Assembly (NCBI GenBank): GCA_001880285.1
Contig: CP016269.1
Span: 682,001 to 746,000 of the forward strand
From: Flavobacteriaceae bacterium UJ101
GTDB lineage: Bacteria; Bacteroidota; Bacteroidia; Flavobacteriales; UJ101
DNA: 64,000 nucleotides
Reading direction: 5' to 3'
Positions 7,962-17,687 of the stretch are shown here, one piece after another. Every line of letters begins with the position of its first letter. Within the stretch, counting starts at the first letter, position 1. The translations under genes were made by a program, and so were the position numbers. Below the pieces are notes generated by a model. The model did not search any database, was not told the DNA's origin, and saw only the letters and a list, made by a program, of their open reading frames with translations.

Positions 7962-10103
7962 CTATTCTGCTTTATTTTCTTCTTTTGGTTTACGTTCAGG
8001 TTTTGGTAATAAAACTTTATGAGAAAGTTTCATTTTCCCTTTATCATACCCTAACAACTTCACATCAATCTTATCGCCAACTTTCAAAATATCTTCTACT
8101 TTTTTAACACGCTCATGACGTAATTCTGAAATATGAACTAAACCTTCAGTTCCTTTGGCAAGCGAAACAAATGCTCCAAAATCTTTAATCGAAACTACTG
8201 TTCCTTCATAGATACTTCCAACTTCAGGAGTAAACGCAATCTCATCAATAGTTGCAATCGCTTTATCAATTCCTTCTTGATCTGTTCCTAAGATTTCAAT
8301 CTGACCAAATTCACCTACTTCTTCGATCACAATAGTTGTTCCTGTTTCTTTTTGTAATTCTTGAATTACTTTTCCTCCAGGTCCAATAACAGCACCGATA
8401 AAGTCTTTAGCAATCTCCATTTTAATCATCTTAGGAGCATGAGCTTTCACACTATTATTAGGTGTATCAATCGTCTCATTTAATTTTCCTAAGATATGCA
8501 ATCTACCGTCACGAGCTTGAGATAATGCTTGCCCTAAAACTTCATATGATAATCCTTTGATTTTGATATCCATTTGACAAGCTGTAATACCATCTTCAGT
8601 ACCTGTTACTTTAAAATCCATATCACCTAAATGATCTTCATCTCCTAAGATATCAGAAAGTACTGCAAATTTCCCTGTTTCTTCATCAGAAATCAATCCC
8701 ATCGCAATACCTGAAACCGATTTTTTCAACTGAATACCTGCATCTAATAAAGATAAGGTTCCTGCACAAACAGTAGCCATTGATGAAGAACCATTCGATT
8801 CTAAAATCTCAGAAACTACACGAACTGTATAAGGACAATCATCAGGAATCATTCCTTTTAACGCTCTTTGAGCTAAATTACCATGACCAATTTCACGACG
8901 AGAAGTTCCTCTTAATGGGCGTGCTTCTCCAGTTGAAAATGGTGGGAAATTATAGTGTAAATAAAAACGTTCTTCTCCTTGGTAAGTAGGTAAATCAATC
9001 ATATTAGCTTCACGAGAAGTTCCTAGTGTCACTGTAGCTAAAGCTTGTGTTTCTCCACGTGTAAATACTGCAGAACCATGTGTTGAAGGCAAATAATTTA
9101 CTTCAGACCAAATTGGACGAATTTCTGTTGTTTTACGACCATCTAAACGTAATCCTTCATCTAAAGTTAGATTACGAACTGCTTCTTTATTCGTTTTATG
9201 ATAGTATTTCGATACTAAATGACCTACTTCTTCTAGTTCTTCTTCTGTAAATAATGCCTCTACTTCTTCTTTAATTTGTGCAAATTTTTCAGAACGTTCA
9301 TGTTTAGCAGAACCTGCTTTTGCTACATCATATACTTTTTGGTAAGCATAATCATGTACTTTTTTAGCAATAGCTTCATCTGTTTCTTCTTCTTCATATT
9401 CACGTACAGTAGTTACACCTACTTTTTCACGTAAACGTAACTGAGCTTCACATTGTGCTTTAATGGCTTCATGACCTACTTTAATAGCCTGAATCATTTC
9501 TTCTTCAGAAATTTCCTTCATTTCTCCTTCAACCATTGCCACTGAATCAGCAGAAGCACCGATCATAATATCAATATCAGCTAATTCCAATTGAGCCATA
9601 CTTGGATTAACAATAAATTCTCCATCAACACGAGCCACACGTACTTCAGAAATAGGTCCTTCAAAAGGAATATCTGTAATAGTTAAAGCTGCTGAAGCTG
9701 CTAAACCTGCTAAAGCATCAGGCATTACATCTTCGTCATGTGACATTAATTGAATCATCACTTGTACTTCACAGTGATAATCCTTTGGGAATAATGGACG
9801 TAAAACACGGTCCACTAAACGCATTGTTAAAATTTCTTCACTACTTGGGCGGGCTTCTCTTTTAAAGAATCCTCCTGGATAACGACCTGCTGCTGCAAAT
9901 TTTTCACGATAATCTACCGTTAAGGGTAAAAAATCGGTTCCTGGTTTTGCTTCTTTAGCAGCTACTACCGTCGCTAATAAAACGGTTTTCCCCATACGAA
10001 TGACTACGGATCCATCAGCTTGTTTAGCTAAAAGACCTGTTTCCATTGTAATTTCACGACCATCAGGTAATTGAATGGTCTCCATAATTGCATTTGGTTT
10101 CAT
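7962..10103 (-). CDS. pnp: Polynucleotide phosphorylase
   Basis: The 713-residue protein degrades RNA 3' to 5' by phosphorolysis as a trimer. Order of domains: first RNase PH core ([17 protein letters not shown]), an alpha-helical linker (about 240-320), second RNase PH core ([20 protein letters not shown], then [19 protein letters not shown]), KH domain with the GPGG loop ([14 protein letters not shown]) and a C-terminal S1 domain ([15 protein letters not shown]). A lysine-rich tail ends the protein. It lies downstream of rpsO, as in many bacteria, but a terminator and an own promoter (-7 element at 10163-10170) separate the two. Confidence 0.97.
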   Translation of the reverse strand: MKPNAIMETIQLPDGREITMETGLLAKQADGSVVIRMGKTVLLATVVAAKEAKPGTDFLPLTVDYREKFAAAGRYPGGFFKREARPSSEEILTMRLVDRVLRPLFPKDYHCEVQVMIQLMSHDEDVMPDALAGLAASAALTITDIPFEGPISEVRVARVDGEFIVNPSMAQLELADIDIMIGASADSVAMVEGEMKEISEEEMIQAIKVGHEAIKAQCEAQLRLREKVGVTTVREYEEEETDEAIAKKVHDYAYQKVYDVAKAGSAKHERSEKFAQIKEEVEALFTEEELEEVGHLVSKYYHKTNKEAVRNLTLDEGLRLDGRKTTEIRPIWSEVNYLPSTHGSAVFTRGETQALATVTLGTSREANMIDLPTYQGEERFYLHYNFPPFSTGEARPLRGTSRREIGHGNLAQRALKGMIPDDCPYTVRVVSEILESNGSSSMATVCAGTLSLLDAGIQLKKSVSGIAMGLISDEETGKFAVLSDILGDEDHLGDMDFKVTGTEDGITACQMDIKIKGLSYEVLGQALSQARDGRLHILGKLNETIDTPNNSVKAHAPKMIKMEIAKDFIGAVIGPGGKVIQELQKETGTTIVIEEVGEFGQIEILGTDQEGIDKAIATIDEIAFTPEVGSIYEGTVVSIKDFGAFVSLAKGTEGLVHISELRHERVKKVEDILKVGDKIDVKLLGYDKGKMKLSHKVLLPKPERKPKEENKAE

Positions 10104-10162
10104 AAATTTTTACTATTTAAGAAAAGGGATTTTATCGGTACGCCAGCCGGTAATGCATAACA

Positions 10163-10170
10163 CAAAATTA
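10163..10170 (-). promoter_or_regulatory. pnp promoter, -7 element
   Basis: Minus strand TAATTTTG, exact TAnnTTTG match, giving pnp a 5' leader of roughly 55 bases. No clear -33 element is seen. Confidence 0.5.
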
Positions 10171-10235
10171 TACCTTACCCGATGACTCGTTGATAACACT
10201 CCCTTTCGATTATTTGTAATTTATCTATTTAAAAA

Positions 10236-10264
10236 CCAAAAAGAGGCTATTGTAAGCCTCTTTA
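10236..10264 (-). terminator. rpsO terminator
   Basis: Hairpin AAAGAGGCT / AGCCTCTTT with a six-base loop, followed by Ts on the minus strand, directly after the rpsO stop codon. Confidence 0.8.
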
Positions 10265-10268
10265 AGAT

Positions 10269-10538
10269 TTATTTTCTAATTCCTAATTCTTTGATAAGTT
10301 CTCTGTATCGAACAATATCTTTATCTTTTAGATAATTTAAAAGACTACGTCTTTTACCTACTAAACGCACTAACGACTTTTCAGTATTAAAATCTTTATG
10401 ATTTTTCTTTAAATGTTCTGTTAGATGGTTAATTCGATAAGTAAAAAGTGCTACTTGTCCTTCTGTAGAACCTGTGTCTTGTGCTGATTTTCCGTACTTT
10501 GCGAATATTTCAGCCTTTTTTTCTGGTGTTAAATACAT
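10269..10538 (-). CDS. rpsO: Small ribosomal subunit protein uS15
   Basis: An 89-residue protein with the exact family length. The motifs DTGSTEGQVALFTYRINHLT, KNHKDFNTEKSLVRLVGKRR and LLNYLKDKDIVRYRELIKEL are those of uS15, which binds the central domain of 16S rRNA early in 30S assembly. It has its own promoter and terminator, and pnp lies next on the same strand. Confidence 0.98.
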   Translation of the reverse strand: MYLTPEKKAEIFAKYGKSAQDTGSTEGQVALFTYRINHLTEHLKKNHKDFNTEKSLVRLVGKRRSLLNYLKDKDIVRYRELIKELGIRK

Positions 10539-10572
10539 TCCAATATTATTTAATGATTATTATGTATGGCGG

Positions 10573-10580
10573 CAAAGATA
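10573..10580 (-). promoter_or_regulatory. rpsO promoter, -7 element
   Basis: Minus strand TATCTTTG, exact consensus, 34 bases before the rpsO start codon. Confidence 0.55.
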
Positions 10581-10635
10581 GGCTTTAATTTTAAATTATG
10601 GATTATAAATTTTAAATAATTTCCAAGTCTTCAGG

Positions 10636-10989
10636 TTATTTTTTTAAGGCTTCCTTTACATTTTTCATTCCTCCTCCATTATACACCTCTTCTATACCTT
10701 TCTCTTGTAAATAGTCTACTACTCCTTGTGCCCGAACTCCTGAACGACAAAAAACAACAACAGGTTTCGACATTGATTTAATTTCCTCTATATGATTTGA
10801 AATATCTCCCTTAGGAATATGAACAGCTTGATCTATTTTACCATCATTTACTAATTCTTCTGCTTCTCGAACATCAATCAAAGTTACATTCGGGTTTTGA
10901 ATATGTTCTACTACCTGTTCCGTTTTTTGAGAACACGAATTCGTTAAAAACATTCCTACTAGTGAAAAAAAAGCTATTATTTTCTTCAT
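10636..10989 (-). CDS. Rhodanese-domain lipoprotein
   Basis: A 117-residue protein with a lipoprotein signal peptide (lipobox cysteine C19 in LTNSCSQK) and a single rhodanese domain. The catalytic loop CRSGVR begins at C81, so it can in principle carry a persulfide sulfur. It is a tandem paralogue of the next gene upstream (shared IDVREAEELVNDGKI), but is exported, while the other is cytoplasmic. Its start overlaps the preceding stop by four bases (ATGA), so it is translationally coupled as the last gene of the metal-export operon. Sulfur substrate unknown. Confidence 0.9.
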   Translation of the reverse strand: MKKIIAFFSLVGMFLTNSCSQKTEQVVEHIQNPNVTLIDVREAEELVNDGKIDQAVHIPKGDISNHIEEIKSMSKPVVVFCRSGVRAQGVVDYLQEKGIEEVYNGGGMKNVKEALKK

Positions 10990-11273
10990 GAATCACTTAG
11001 CATTTCTTTCATATCAACCAATCCTCCTCCGTTGTATAACTCATCTATTCCATTTTGCTCTAAAAACTCAATAACATTTTCAGCACGACGTCCTGCTCTA
11101 CAGAAAATTACTATAGGTTTTTTCATAGCTTCAATTTCATCTACTTGATGTGGAATATCACCCATTGGAATATGAATGGCTTTTTCTATTTTACCATCAT
11201 TTACTAATTCTTCTGCTTCTCGAACATCTATAAAAGTTGTATTCGGATCGTTTACTATAGCTTTTAAATTCAT
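10986..11273 (-). CDS. Cytoplasmic single-domain rhodanese
   Basis: A 95-residue rhodanese domain without signal peptide. The active-site loop is CRAGRR with C58. The usual family helix and strand pattern is present (FIDVREAEELVNDGKIEKAIHIPMGDI). Rhodaneses transfer sulfane sulfur; the acceptor here is unknown. It overlaps both neighbours by four bases, in a permease-HMA / rhodanese / lipo-rhodanese operon. The tandem pair probably arose by duplication followed by gain of a signal peptide in one copy (inference). Confidence 0.9.
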   Translation of the reverse strand: MNLKAIVNDPNTTFIDVREAEELVNDGKIEKAIHIPMGDIPHQVDEIEAMKKPIVIFCRAGRRAENVIEFLEQNGIDELYNGGGLVDMKEMLSDS

Positions 11274-12526
11274 TTCTCAATTACTTTATATCCTAAATTA
11301 TTAATTACCTTTTTTATATGTTGTATATCAACATTTCCTTCTATTTGGACTTCTTTAGTCTCTAAATTCACTTGAGTTTGTGTAACGCCTTCTTGTTTTG
11401 AAACATTAGTTTCAACATTATTTTTACAATGATTACACATCATTCCTTCAACTTTCAATGTATTTTTCATGATTATAACCTCTTTTTTATTAAAATAACG
11501 ATCTAAAAATAGTGCATAAAAAATTAATCCTAATAAAATAACTCCTAAAATAGTGGTTAATATGGTACCTGACATAGAGTGTTCACTTGCTTTGGATACA
11601 TATGGAATTAAAAAATCATGTGGAATAACTAGGTTAATCAAGAACCCAAAAAACAAAGCACCTATTACAATAGAACTTAAATAAATCCACATAAATTTAG
11701 TTCCAATGGCTTTTTTAATCACAGCTAGAGTAGCCATATTGGTTGCTGGGCCTGCCATCAAAAAAACAATAGCTGCCCCTGGTGAAATTCCTTTTAATAT
11801 TAAAGAACTGACTAATGGGATACTACCTGTAGCACATACATACAAAGGAATTGAGGCTACCAAAACAATTAATAATTCTAAAACCCCACTCCCAATATAA
11901 TTTTCAAAAAATGAATCAGGAACTAGAACAGAAATCAATGCAGCTAACGCTAATCCTATAAGTAACCACTTTCCTATATCTTGTACCATTTCTATAAACG
12001 CAAAATGTAAGGCTACTTTTAATTTATTTTTTTCTTGTTTTTTCTCTTCTGTAGAACAACATCCATCTGAACATTCTGTTTTAATTTCTTGTTCTACTAA
12101 TTTATTAGGGTTCTCTAGTTTAAACAAATTTGTTAAAACACCTCCGAAAATACCGGTTACAAAAGCTATAAAAGGCCTCATAATTGCTAATGGCCATCCC
12201 ATTAAGGCTTGTGTTGCCAATATAGAATCTACACCCGTTTGTGGAGTTGAAATCATAAAAGAATTGGTTGCTCCAGCTGAAGCTCCACTTTTATAGAAAC
12301 CTACACCTGTTGGAATAACACCACAAGAGCATAAAGGCATAGGAACTCCTAAAAAAGCTGCTTTTAGAACTGATTTCAAATTATTTTTCCCTAAATGTTG
12401 ATCAATTTTTTGAGCTGGAAAATATACTTTCAATACTCCTGCTATCAAAAAACCTAGCAATAACCATGGAGCCATTTCTTTTGTTAAACTCCAAAATTCG
12501 TATATATAGTCTATAATAAAATCCAT
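11270..12526 (-). CDS. SO_0444/ArsP-type permease fused to a C-terminal HMA metal-binding domain
   Basis: A 418-residue inner-membrane protein. Residues 1 to about 345 form a permease of the DUF318/UPF0718 family with two four-helix halves; the first half has the signature MPLCSCGVIPTGVGFYKSGA. A cytoplasmic loop near residue 150 has a cysteine motif (CSDGCC). Residues 353-418 are a heavy-metal-associated domain with MMCNHC (C364 and C367). Relatives are annotated as Cu/Zn efflux (SO_0444) or organoarsenical export (ArsP). The HMA domain favours a soft metal such as copper or zinc, but the substrate is not proven. First gene of an operon with two rhodaneses; promoter -7 at 12545-12552. Confidence 0.88.
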   Translation of the reverse strand: MDFIIDYIYEFWSLTKEMAPWLLLGFLIAGVLKVYFPAQKIDQHLGKNNLKSVLKAAFLGVPMPLCSCGVIPTGVGFYKSGASAGATNSFMISTPQTGVDSILATQALMGWPLAIMRPFIAFVTGIFGGVLTNLFKLENPNKLVEQEIKTECSDGCCSTEEKKQEKNKLKVALHFAFIEMVQDIGKWLLIGLALAALISVLVPDSFFENYIGSGVLELLIVLVASIPLYVCATGSIPLVSSLILKGISPGAAIVFLMAGPATNMATLAVIKKAIGTKFMWIYLSSIVIGALFFGFLINLVIPHDFLIPYVSKASEHSMSGTILTTILGVILLGLIFYALFLDRYFNKKEVIIMKNTLKVEGMMCNHCKNNVETNVSKQEGVTQTQVNLETKEVQIEGNVDIQHIKKVINNLGYKVIEK

Positions 12527-12544
12527 TATTTATTTCTCTTAATA

Positions 12545-12552
12545 CAAAGATA
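12545..12552 (-). promoter_or_regulatory. Promoter of the permease-rhodanese operon, -7 element
   Basis: Minus strand TATCTTTG, exact match, 19 bases before the start at 12526. This excludes longer frames starting near 12614. Confidence 0.55.
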
Positions 12553-12631
12553 CTCATTCTAATATATAGCTTACGTATAAAATTTTGGAAAAAATGTGCA
12601 GGTAAAATAAGCAACGTTTATTAATAAATAT

Positions 12632-14032
12632 TTATTCTTCTTTTACGATTTTTTCTAAAACCATTTGCAAGTGAGCATCTTCATCTTGACGATCTAATTT
12701 ATTCATTTCTTTTTTCAAAAACCAAGCTGTTACAGCTGTTGATAAAATATCAGCTATAGGAAAGGAAACCCATACACCAAAGAGATCTAAATAATGAGGT
12801 AATACCAATACCAAAGGTATTAAGAAAAACCCTTGCTTTAATAAGGTTAAAAGTAAAGCTTGCCGTGGTTTACCAATCGCTTGAAAATAGGCTGCTCCTA
12901 TCAACTGAAAAGCAATAATCGGTACAGCTGCAAACCCCCATCGCAAAGCTCCAGGTGTATCACTTATTATTTTAGCACTATTGACATCTTCTGTAGTAAA
13001 TAACATTACAATCTCAGGAGCAAAAAACATAATTAAGGCAAAAATCATAAAGGAGAATAAAGTAGCATAATAAATAGACGTTTTTATAGACTCTTTTACT
13101 CTCTCATAATTCTTTGCTCCATAATTATATCCAGAAATAGGTAAGAACCCTTGCGTTACACCCATTACAGGGAATAAAGCAAACATAATAACCCTACCCA
13201 ATATTCCATACATAATAACCGCCACTTCTCCTCCATATTTAAATAATACAAAATTTAAAACAATAGATAAAAGTGCTACTACACCTTGTCTTGCAATGGT
13301 TACAAAACCTAAACTTGATATTTCTGTTACAATAGCTAAATCTAGCGGGAAATATTTAGGACGAATGTTAATCACTCCTCTTCCAAAAAGAAAATAACCT
13401 AAAATAAATAAAAAACAAGCTACATAAGAACATACGGTAGCCCAAGCCGCTCCTTCTAACCCTCCATCTAAAACCTTAATAAATATAATGTCTAAAATAA
13501 TGTTTAATACGGCTGGAATCAACATTACAACCATAGCAGTTTTGGCTTGACCTTCTGCGCGAATTACAGTATTAGCCATCATATTTAATGCTAAGAAAGG
13601 GATTCCATATAACATGGTATTAAAATACACAAATGAGGGATCATGAAGATCTTCTTTCCCTCCAAAAATGTACACAATCTCATCTGTATAAAAATACCCT
13701 ACCGTTACAACAAACAATGATAAAATCAACGTCATCGTAATTTGGTTTCCAAAAGTATGTTGTGCTAAGCGTTTTTCATCTGCTCCTAAAGCCCTAGAAA
13801 TAATCGAGCTACCTCCTACCCCAATTCCCATTCCAACAGAGGAAATAAAAAATACAATAGGCATCACAATGGCAATAGCCCCTATTCCTAATGGACCTAC
13901 CCATTTTCCTACAAAAATAGAGTCTACCAACATATAAATAGACATAGCCAAAATACCAATTGAAGCGGGTATTGCTTGTTCGAATAATAATGTTTTGATA
14001 GATTCCGTCCCTAAACGAGTGCTTTTATCCAT
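12632..14032 (-). CDS. MATE-family multidrug/sodium efflux transporter
   Basis: A 466-residue inner-membrane protein with about 12 hydrophobic segments in two halves, as in MatE transporters (PF01554, twice). The start FEQAIPASIGILAMSIYMLVDSIFVGKWVGPLGIGA and the second-half segment GRVIMFALFPVMGVTQGFLPISGYNYGA are typical. MATE proteins export cationic drugs or metabolites in exchange for Na+ or H+. The C-terminal tail is charged and cytoplasmic. It is monocistronic and no regulator lies next to it. The natural substrate is unknown. Confidence 0.93.
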   Translation of the reverse strand: MDKSTRLGTESIKTLLFEQAIPASIGILAMSIYMLVDSIFVGKWVGPLGIGAIAIVMPIVFFISSVGMGIGVGGSSIISRALGADEKRLAQHTFGNQITMTLILSLFVVTVGYFYTDEIVYIFGGKEDLHDPSFVYFNTMLYGIPFLALNMMANTVIRAEGQAKTAMVVMLIPAVLNIILDIIFIKVLDGGLEGAAWATVCSYVACFLFILGYFLFGRGVINIRPKYFPLDLAIVTEISSLGFVTIARQGVVALLSIVLNFVLFKYGGEVAVIMYGILGRVIMFALFPVMGVTQGFLPISGYNYGAKNYERVKESIKTSIYYATLFSFMIFALIMFFAPEIVMLFTTEDVNSAKIISDTPGALRWGFAAVPIIAFQLIGAAYFQAIGKPRQALLLTLLKQGFFLIPLVLVLPHYLDLFGVWVSFPIADILSTAVTAWFLKKEMNKLDRQDEDAHLQMVLEKIVKEE

Positions 14033-14103
14033 GAAAATTAAGGTTAAAGTATCGCAAATTACGTTAATTATTTAAAAGAACGTTCAATATTCTAAAATCT
14101 TAT

Positions 14104-14111
14104 TATTTTTG
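14104..14111 (+). promoter_or_regulatory. Promoter of the DUF6122 gene, -7 element
   Basis: TATTTTTG, exact TAnnTTTG, 15 bases before the ATG at 14127. A TTG start at 14109 would lie inside this element and is rejected. Confidence 0.5.
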
Positions 14112-14126
14112 TCCATTATACTTATA

Positions 14127-14462
14127 ATGGATTTTTTAAACTTTTTAAGGCCTTTCATACATTACGGACTGCATTTTGTGTTTCCTGTTTTTTTCGCTTA
14201 TTTTTTCTATAAAAAAAACTGGAAAAAAATAGCTTTTATCCTTTTGTGCACTATGCTGGTTGATTTAGATCATCTTTTAGCACATCCTATTTTTGATCCT
14301 AACCGATGTAGTATTGGGTTTCATTTTTTACATCAATACTGGGCCATTTCAATTTATACGTTAATGCTATTCTTTCCTAAAACAAGAATTATAGCCATTG
14401 GATTACTTTTTCATATGATCACAGACTCTATAGATTGTTGGATGATGAATATAACCTCTTAA
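14127..14462 (+). CDS. DUF6122 family small membrane protein
   Basis: A 111-residue protein with about four hydrophobic segments. The conserved motif MLVDLDHLLAHPIFDPNRCS, then GFHFLH and a C-terminal FHMITDSID, is that of a family of Bacteroidota membrane proteins (DUF6122) resembling metal-dependent hydrolase-like YdjM/LexA-regulated membrane proteins in having D-D-H and H motifs in the membrane. The function is unknown. Its start at 14127 was chosen because a -7 element overlaps the alternative. polA follows after 178 bases with its own promoter. Confidence 0.75.
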   Translation: MDFLNFLRPFIHYGLHFVFPVFFAYFFYKKNWKKIAFILLCTMLVDLDHLLAHPIFDPNRCSIGFHFLHQYWAISIYTLMLFFPKTRIIAIGLLFHMITDSIDCWMMNITS

Positions 14463-14590
14463 ATAAGGTTTTCTCACACTTTTCAATCTTTTTAACCACT
14501 TTCAAAATAATTCCTTTCTATAACTTTATACTTTTACACCTCTTCTTTTATCACTTTTCACTAATCATTATTCACTTTTTACACGATACT

Positions 14591-14621
14591 TTTGACTTAC
14601 GGCTTAAGAACTGTATCTTTA
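14591..14621 (+). promoter_or_regulatory. polA promoter
   Basis: TTTG at 14591-14594, a 19-base spacer and TATCTTTA at 14614-14621, one base off the -7 consensus; polA starts 19 bases later. Confidence 0.55.
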
Positions 14622-14640
14622 CGAAAAATCAGAATATAAG

Positions 14641-17490
14641 ATGACTCAAGAACATGCCAAAAATGATAAACGCTTATTTTTACTCGATGCATACGCCTTA
14701 ATTTTCAGAGGTTACTATGCCTTTATTAAAAATCCACGAATCAATTCAAAAGGATTAAATACCTCTGCTATAATGGGATTTTGTAATTCTATGATTGAAA
14801 TCTTAAAAAAAGAAAATCCTACTCATATAGCGGTCGTTTTTGATGTTGGAAAATCTACAGTTCGAACCGAACAATACCCTGAATATAAAGCCAATCGTGA
14901 TGAAACTCCTGAGGCTATTAAAATAGCAGTTCCCTACATACAAGAAATTATAAAAGCCTTTCATATTCCTATATTGTATAAAGAAGGGTACGAAGCAGAT
15001 GATGTAATTGGAACTTTAGCTAAAAAAGCAGAAAAAGCCGGTTTTACAACCTATATGATGACACCTGATAAGGATTTTGGTCAATTAGTTAGTGAAAACA
15101 TCTTTATGTATCGACCTGCAGCAAGAGGTAACGGTCCTGAGATATGGGGTATTCCTGAAATCCAGGAAAAATTTGGAGTTGAGCGTCCCGAACAAGTTAT
15201 TGATTTTTTAGGTATGATGGGGGATTCTGTTGATAATATTCCCGGTTTACCTGGAGTTGGAGAAAAAACAGCCAAAAAATACCTAGCAGAATTTGGATCA
15301 CTAGAAAATTTATTAGCTCATACCGATCAATTAAAAGGAAAGGCTAAAGAAAAAATTGAAGCCAATAAAGAACTTGGAATCCTTTCTAAACAACTTGCTA
15401 CCATTATCTTAGATGTTCCTATCGAGTTTGATGAAAAATCACTCGTTATGGATCCTCCTGATTTGGAAAAAATTCAAGAGATTTTTCAAGAATTAGAGTT
15501 TAGAAGAATGGCTGAACAAGTAACCCGTCATTTTAGTCAAAAAACAGCTAATGAAAATTTAAAAGAAGCTTTTGTTACCCAATCAGCTCCTACTAAAACA
15601 TCAGGCAAAAGCGAACAAATGTCTCTTTTTGGAAATGATGAAACTTCTTTAACCTTACCACAAGAAACCCATACAGGATATAAAACTGTAGAAAATTCTC
15701 ATGCATTATACCAGTATGTAGATACCAAAACAGGTAGAAAATTACTTCTAGAAAAAATCTTACAACAAAAAGAAGTCTGCTTTGATACCGAAACAACTAG
15801 TTTAAATACTTTTGAAGCAGAAATTGTAGGGTTAGCCATTTCCTTTGAAAAAAACACAGGATATTATATCACTTTACCTGAAAATCAAAAAGAAACAACT
15901 TCTATTTTAAATGAATTTAAACCTTTCTTTGAAGATCCTACTATCATCAAAATAGGTCATAACTTAAAATATGATTTAAAAGTATTAGCCAATTATCAAA
16001 TTGAAGTAAAAGGAAATCTTTTTGATACCATGATTGCACATTACCTAATTAACCCTGATATGAGGCATGGGATGGATATCTTGGCTGAAACATACTTAAA
16101 TTATCAACCCATTAAAATTGAAACTTTAATTGGAAAAAAAGGGAAAAATCAACTTTCTATGCGTGATGTTGAAATTGAGAAGCAAACACCTTATGCATGT
16201 GAAGATGCTGATATTACATTACAATTAAAAGAAATTTTTGAAAAAAAGTTTACTGAAGAAATAAAAAAACTATTTTATGACATTGAAATGCCTCTCATGC
16301 GTGTTTTAATACAGATGGAATTGAATGGTATTTCACTAGATTCAGAATCTTTAGCAAAATTATCTAAAGAATTAGAAGAAGATAGCACATTATTAGAAAA
16401 ATCTATTTACGAGCAAGCTGGTGAAGAATTCAATATTGCTTCTCCTAAACAATTAGGACCTATTTTATTTGAAAAACTAGCCATTTCTAAAAAGGCAAAG
16501 AAAACCAAAACAGGGCAATATTCTACATCAGAAGATGTATTATCAAAACTTAAAAATGAACATTCTATTGTAGCAAACATTTTAAATTATCGACAAGTCA
16601 ATAAATTAAAATCAACTTATGTCGATGCCTTACCTAAGGAGGTTAATCCTAAAACCAATCGAATTCATACCACTTTTGGACAAACGGTCGCTGCAACTGG
16701 AAGATTAAGTTCTAATAATCCTAATTTACAAAACATACCCATTCGCACAAAACGAGGGCAAGAAGTAAGAAAAGCCTTTATTCCAAAAGATCAAAATCAT
16801 ATACTTATTGCAGCTGATTATTCTCAAATTGAACTACGTTTAATTGCTGAAATAGCTCAAGAACCCAATATGACACAAGCTTTTATCAATGGAGAGGATA
16901 TCCATGCTTCAACTGCTGCACAAATTTTTGATGTTGATATTAAAAATGTAACACGTGAACAACGTTCACAAGCCAAAACAGTAAATTTTGGAATTATTTA
17001 TGGTGTTTCTGCTTTTGGATTAAGTGAACAAACAGGTTTATCACGAAGTGATTCCAAAAAACTAATTGATGCATACTATGAAACGTATCCTACTTTAAAA
17101 GAATTCATGGCAAAACAAGTAGAATTTGCTCGACAACAAGGTTATGTTGAAACTATTTTAGGTAGACGTCGTTATTTAAAGGACATTAATTCTTCTAACG
17201 CTGTAGTTCGAAGTCATGCCGAACGAAATGCAATCAACGCTCCTATTCAAGGAAGTGCTGCTGACATTATGAAGCTAGCTATGATTGAAGTACAACAACA
17301 TCTTTTACAAGAAAATCTTGAATCAAAGTTATTATTACAAGTACATGATGAACTTGTATTAGAAGCCCCTTTAAAAGAAAAAGATGCCTTAAAATCTAAT
17401 TTGAAGAACATTATGGAGCAGGTTGTGAAAACTCAAATACCACTTATTACCGAAGTTGAAGAAGGTAAAAACTGGTTAGAAGCACATTAA
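14641..17490 (+). CDS. polA: DNA polymerase I
   Basis: A 949-residue protein with all three activities. The 5'-3' exonuclease domain covers about 1-300 (LFLLDAYALIFRGYYAF; MMTPDKDFGQLV; GDSVDNIPGLPGVGEKTA). The 3'-5' proofreading domain appears intact: Exo I in CFDTETTSLN, Exo II in GHNLKYDLKVL and Exo III in YACEDAD. The polymerase domain has motif A DYSQIELR, the O-helix RSQAKTVNFGIIYGVSAFGL and motif C QVHDELVLE. It fills gaps during Okazaki-fragment processing and repair. The intact proofreading residues distinguish it from relatives in which that domain is dead. Confidence 0.98.
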   Translation: MTQEHAKNDKRLFLLDAYALIFRGYYAFIKNPRINSKGLNTSAIMGFCNSMIEILKKENPTHIAVVFDVGKSTVRTEQYPEYKANRDETPEAIKIAVPYIQEIIKAFHIPILYKEGYEADDVIGTLAKKAEKAGFTTYMMTPDKDFGQLVSENIFMYRPAARGNGPEIWGIPEIQEKFGVERPEQVIDFLGMMGDSVDNIPGLPGVGEKTAKKYLAEFGSLENLLAHTDQLKGKAKEKIEANKELGILSKQLATIILDVPIEFDEKSLVMDPPDLEKIQEIFQELEFRRMAEQVTRHFSQKTANENLKEAFVTQSAPTKTSGKSEQMSLFGNDETSLTLPQETHTGYKTVENSHALYQYVDTKTGRKLLLEKILQQKEVCFDTETTSLNTFEAEIVGLAISFEKNTGYYITLPENQKETTSILNEFKPFFEDPTIIKIGHNLKYDLKVLANYQIEVKGNLFDTMIAHYLINPDMRHGMDILAETYLNYQPIKIETLIGKKGKNQLSMRDVEIEKQTPYACEDADITLQLKEIFEKKFTEEIKKLFYDIEMPLMRVLIQMELNGISLDSESLAKLSKELEEDSTLLEKSIYEQAGEEFNIASPKQLGPILFEKLAISKKAKKTKTGQYSTSEDVLSKLKNEHSIVANILNYRQVNKLKSTYVDALPKEVNPKTNRIHTTFGQTVAATGRLSSNNPNLQNIPIRTKRGQEVRKAFIPKDQNHILIAADYSQIELRLIAEIAQEPNMTQAFINGEDIHASTAAQIFDVDIKNVTREQRSQAKTVNFGIIYGVSAFGLSEQTGLSRSDSKKLIDAYYETYPTLKEFMAKQVEFARQQGYVETILGRRRYLKDINSSNAVVRSHAERNAINAPIQGSAADIMKLAMIEVQQHLLQENLESKLLLQVHDELVLEAPLKEKDALKSNLKNIMEQVVKTQIPLITEVEEGKNWLEAH

Positions 17491-17506
17491 ATCTTAATCA
17501 AATATA

Positions 17507-17546
17507 ATTTCAAGGTAAAATAATACCATTTCAAGATAAAATAATA
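17507..17546. repeat. Two 19-bp direct repeats, 21-bp period, upstream of susC-like gene
   Basis: ATTTCAAGGTAAAATAATA (17507-17525) and ATTTCAAGATAAAATAATA (17528-17546) differ at one base. The 21-base period equals two helical turns, as expected for two sites bound on one DNA face. They lie 142 bases before the SusC-like start and 17 bases after the polA stop. Confidence 0.7.
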
Positions 17547-17687
17547 TAATTATATGTAAAAATAAATTAAAAGGTAATTTTACATCAGTTTAGGTTAAAA
17601 AAATATATTATTAAATAAAATACTATATTTTTTCTTTGTTTACCTCGATACATTTATTACATTGTCCTCACTAATTATAAATACTTA

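Noticed and set aside
12402-12614. 70-codon minus-strand frame before the permease
   Set aside because: It overlaps the permease start in another frame and starts upstream of the -7 element at 12545-12552; no domain.
14435-14644. 69-codon frame overlapping the end of the DUF6122 gene and the polA start
   Set aside because: It crosses the polA promoter (14591-14621), has a hydrophobic composition expected from AT-rich DNA and no domain; DUF6122 and polA explain the region.
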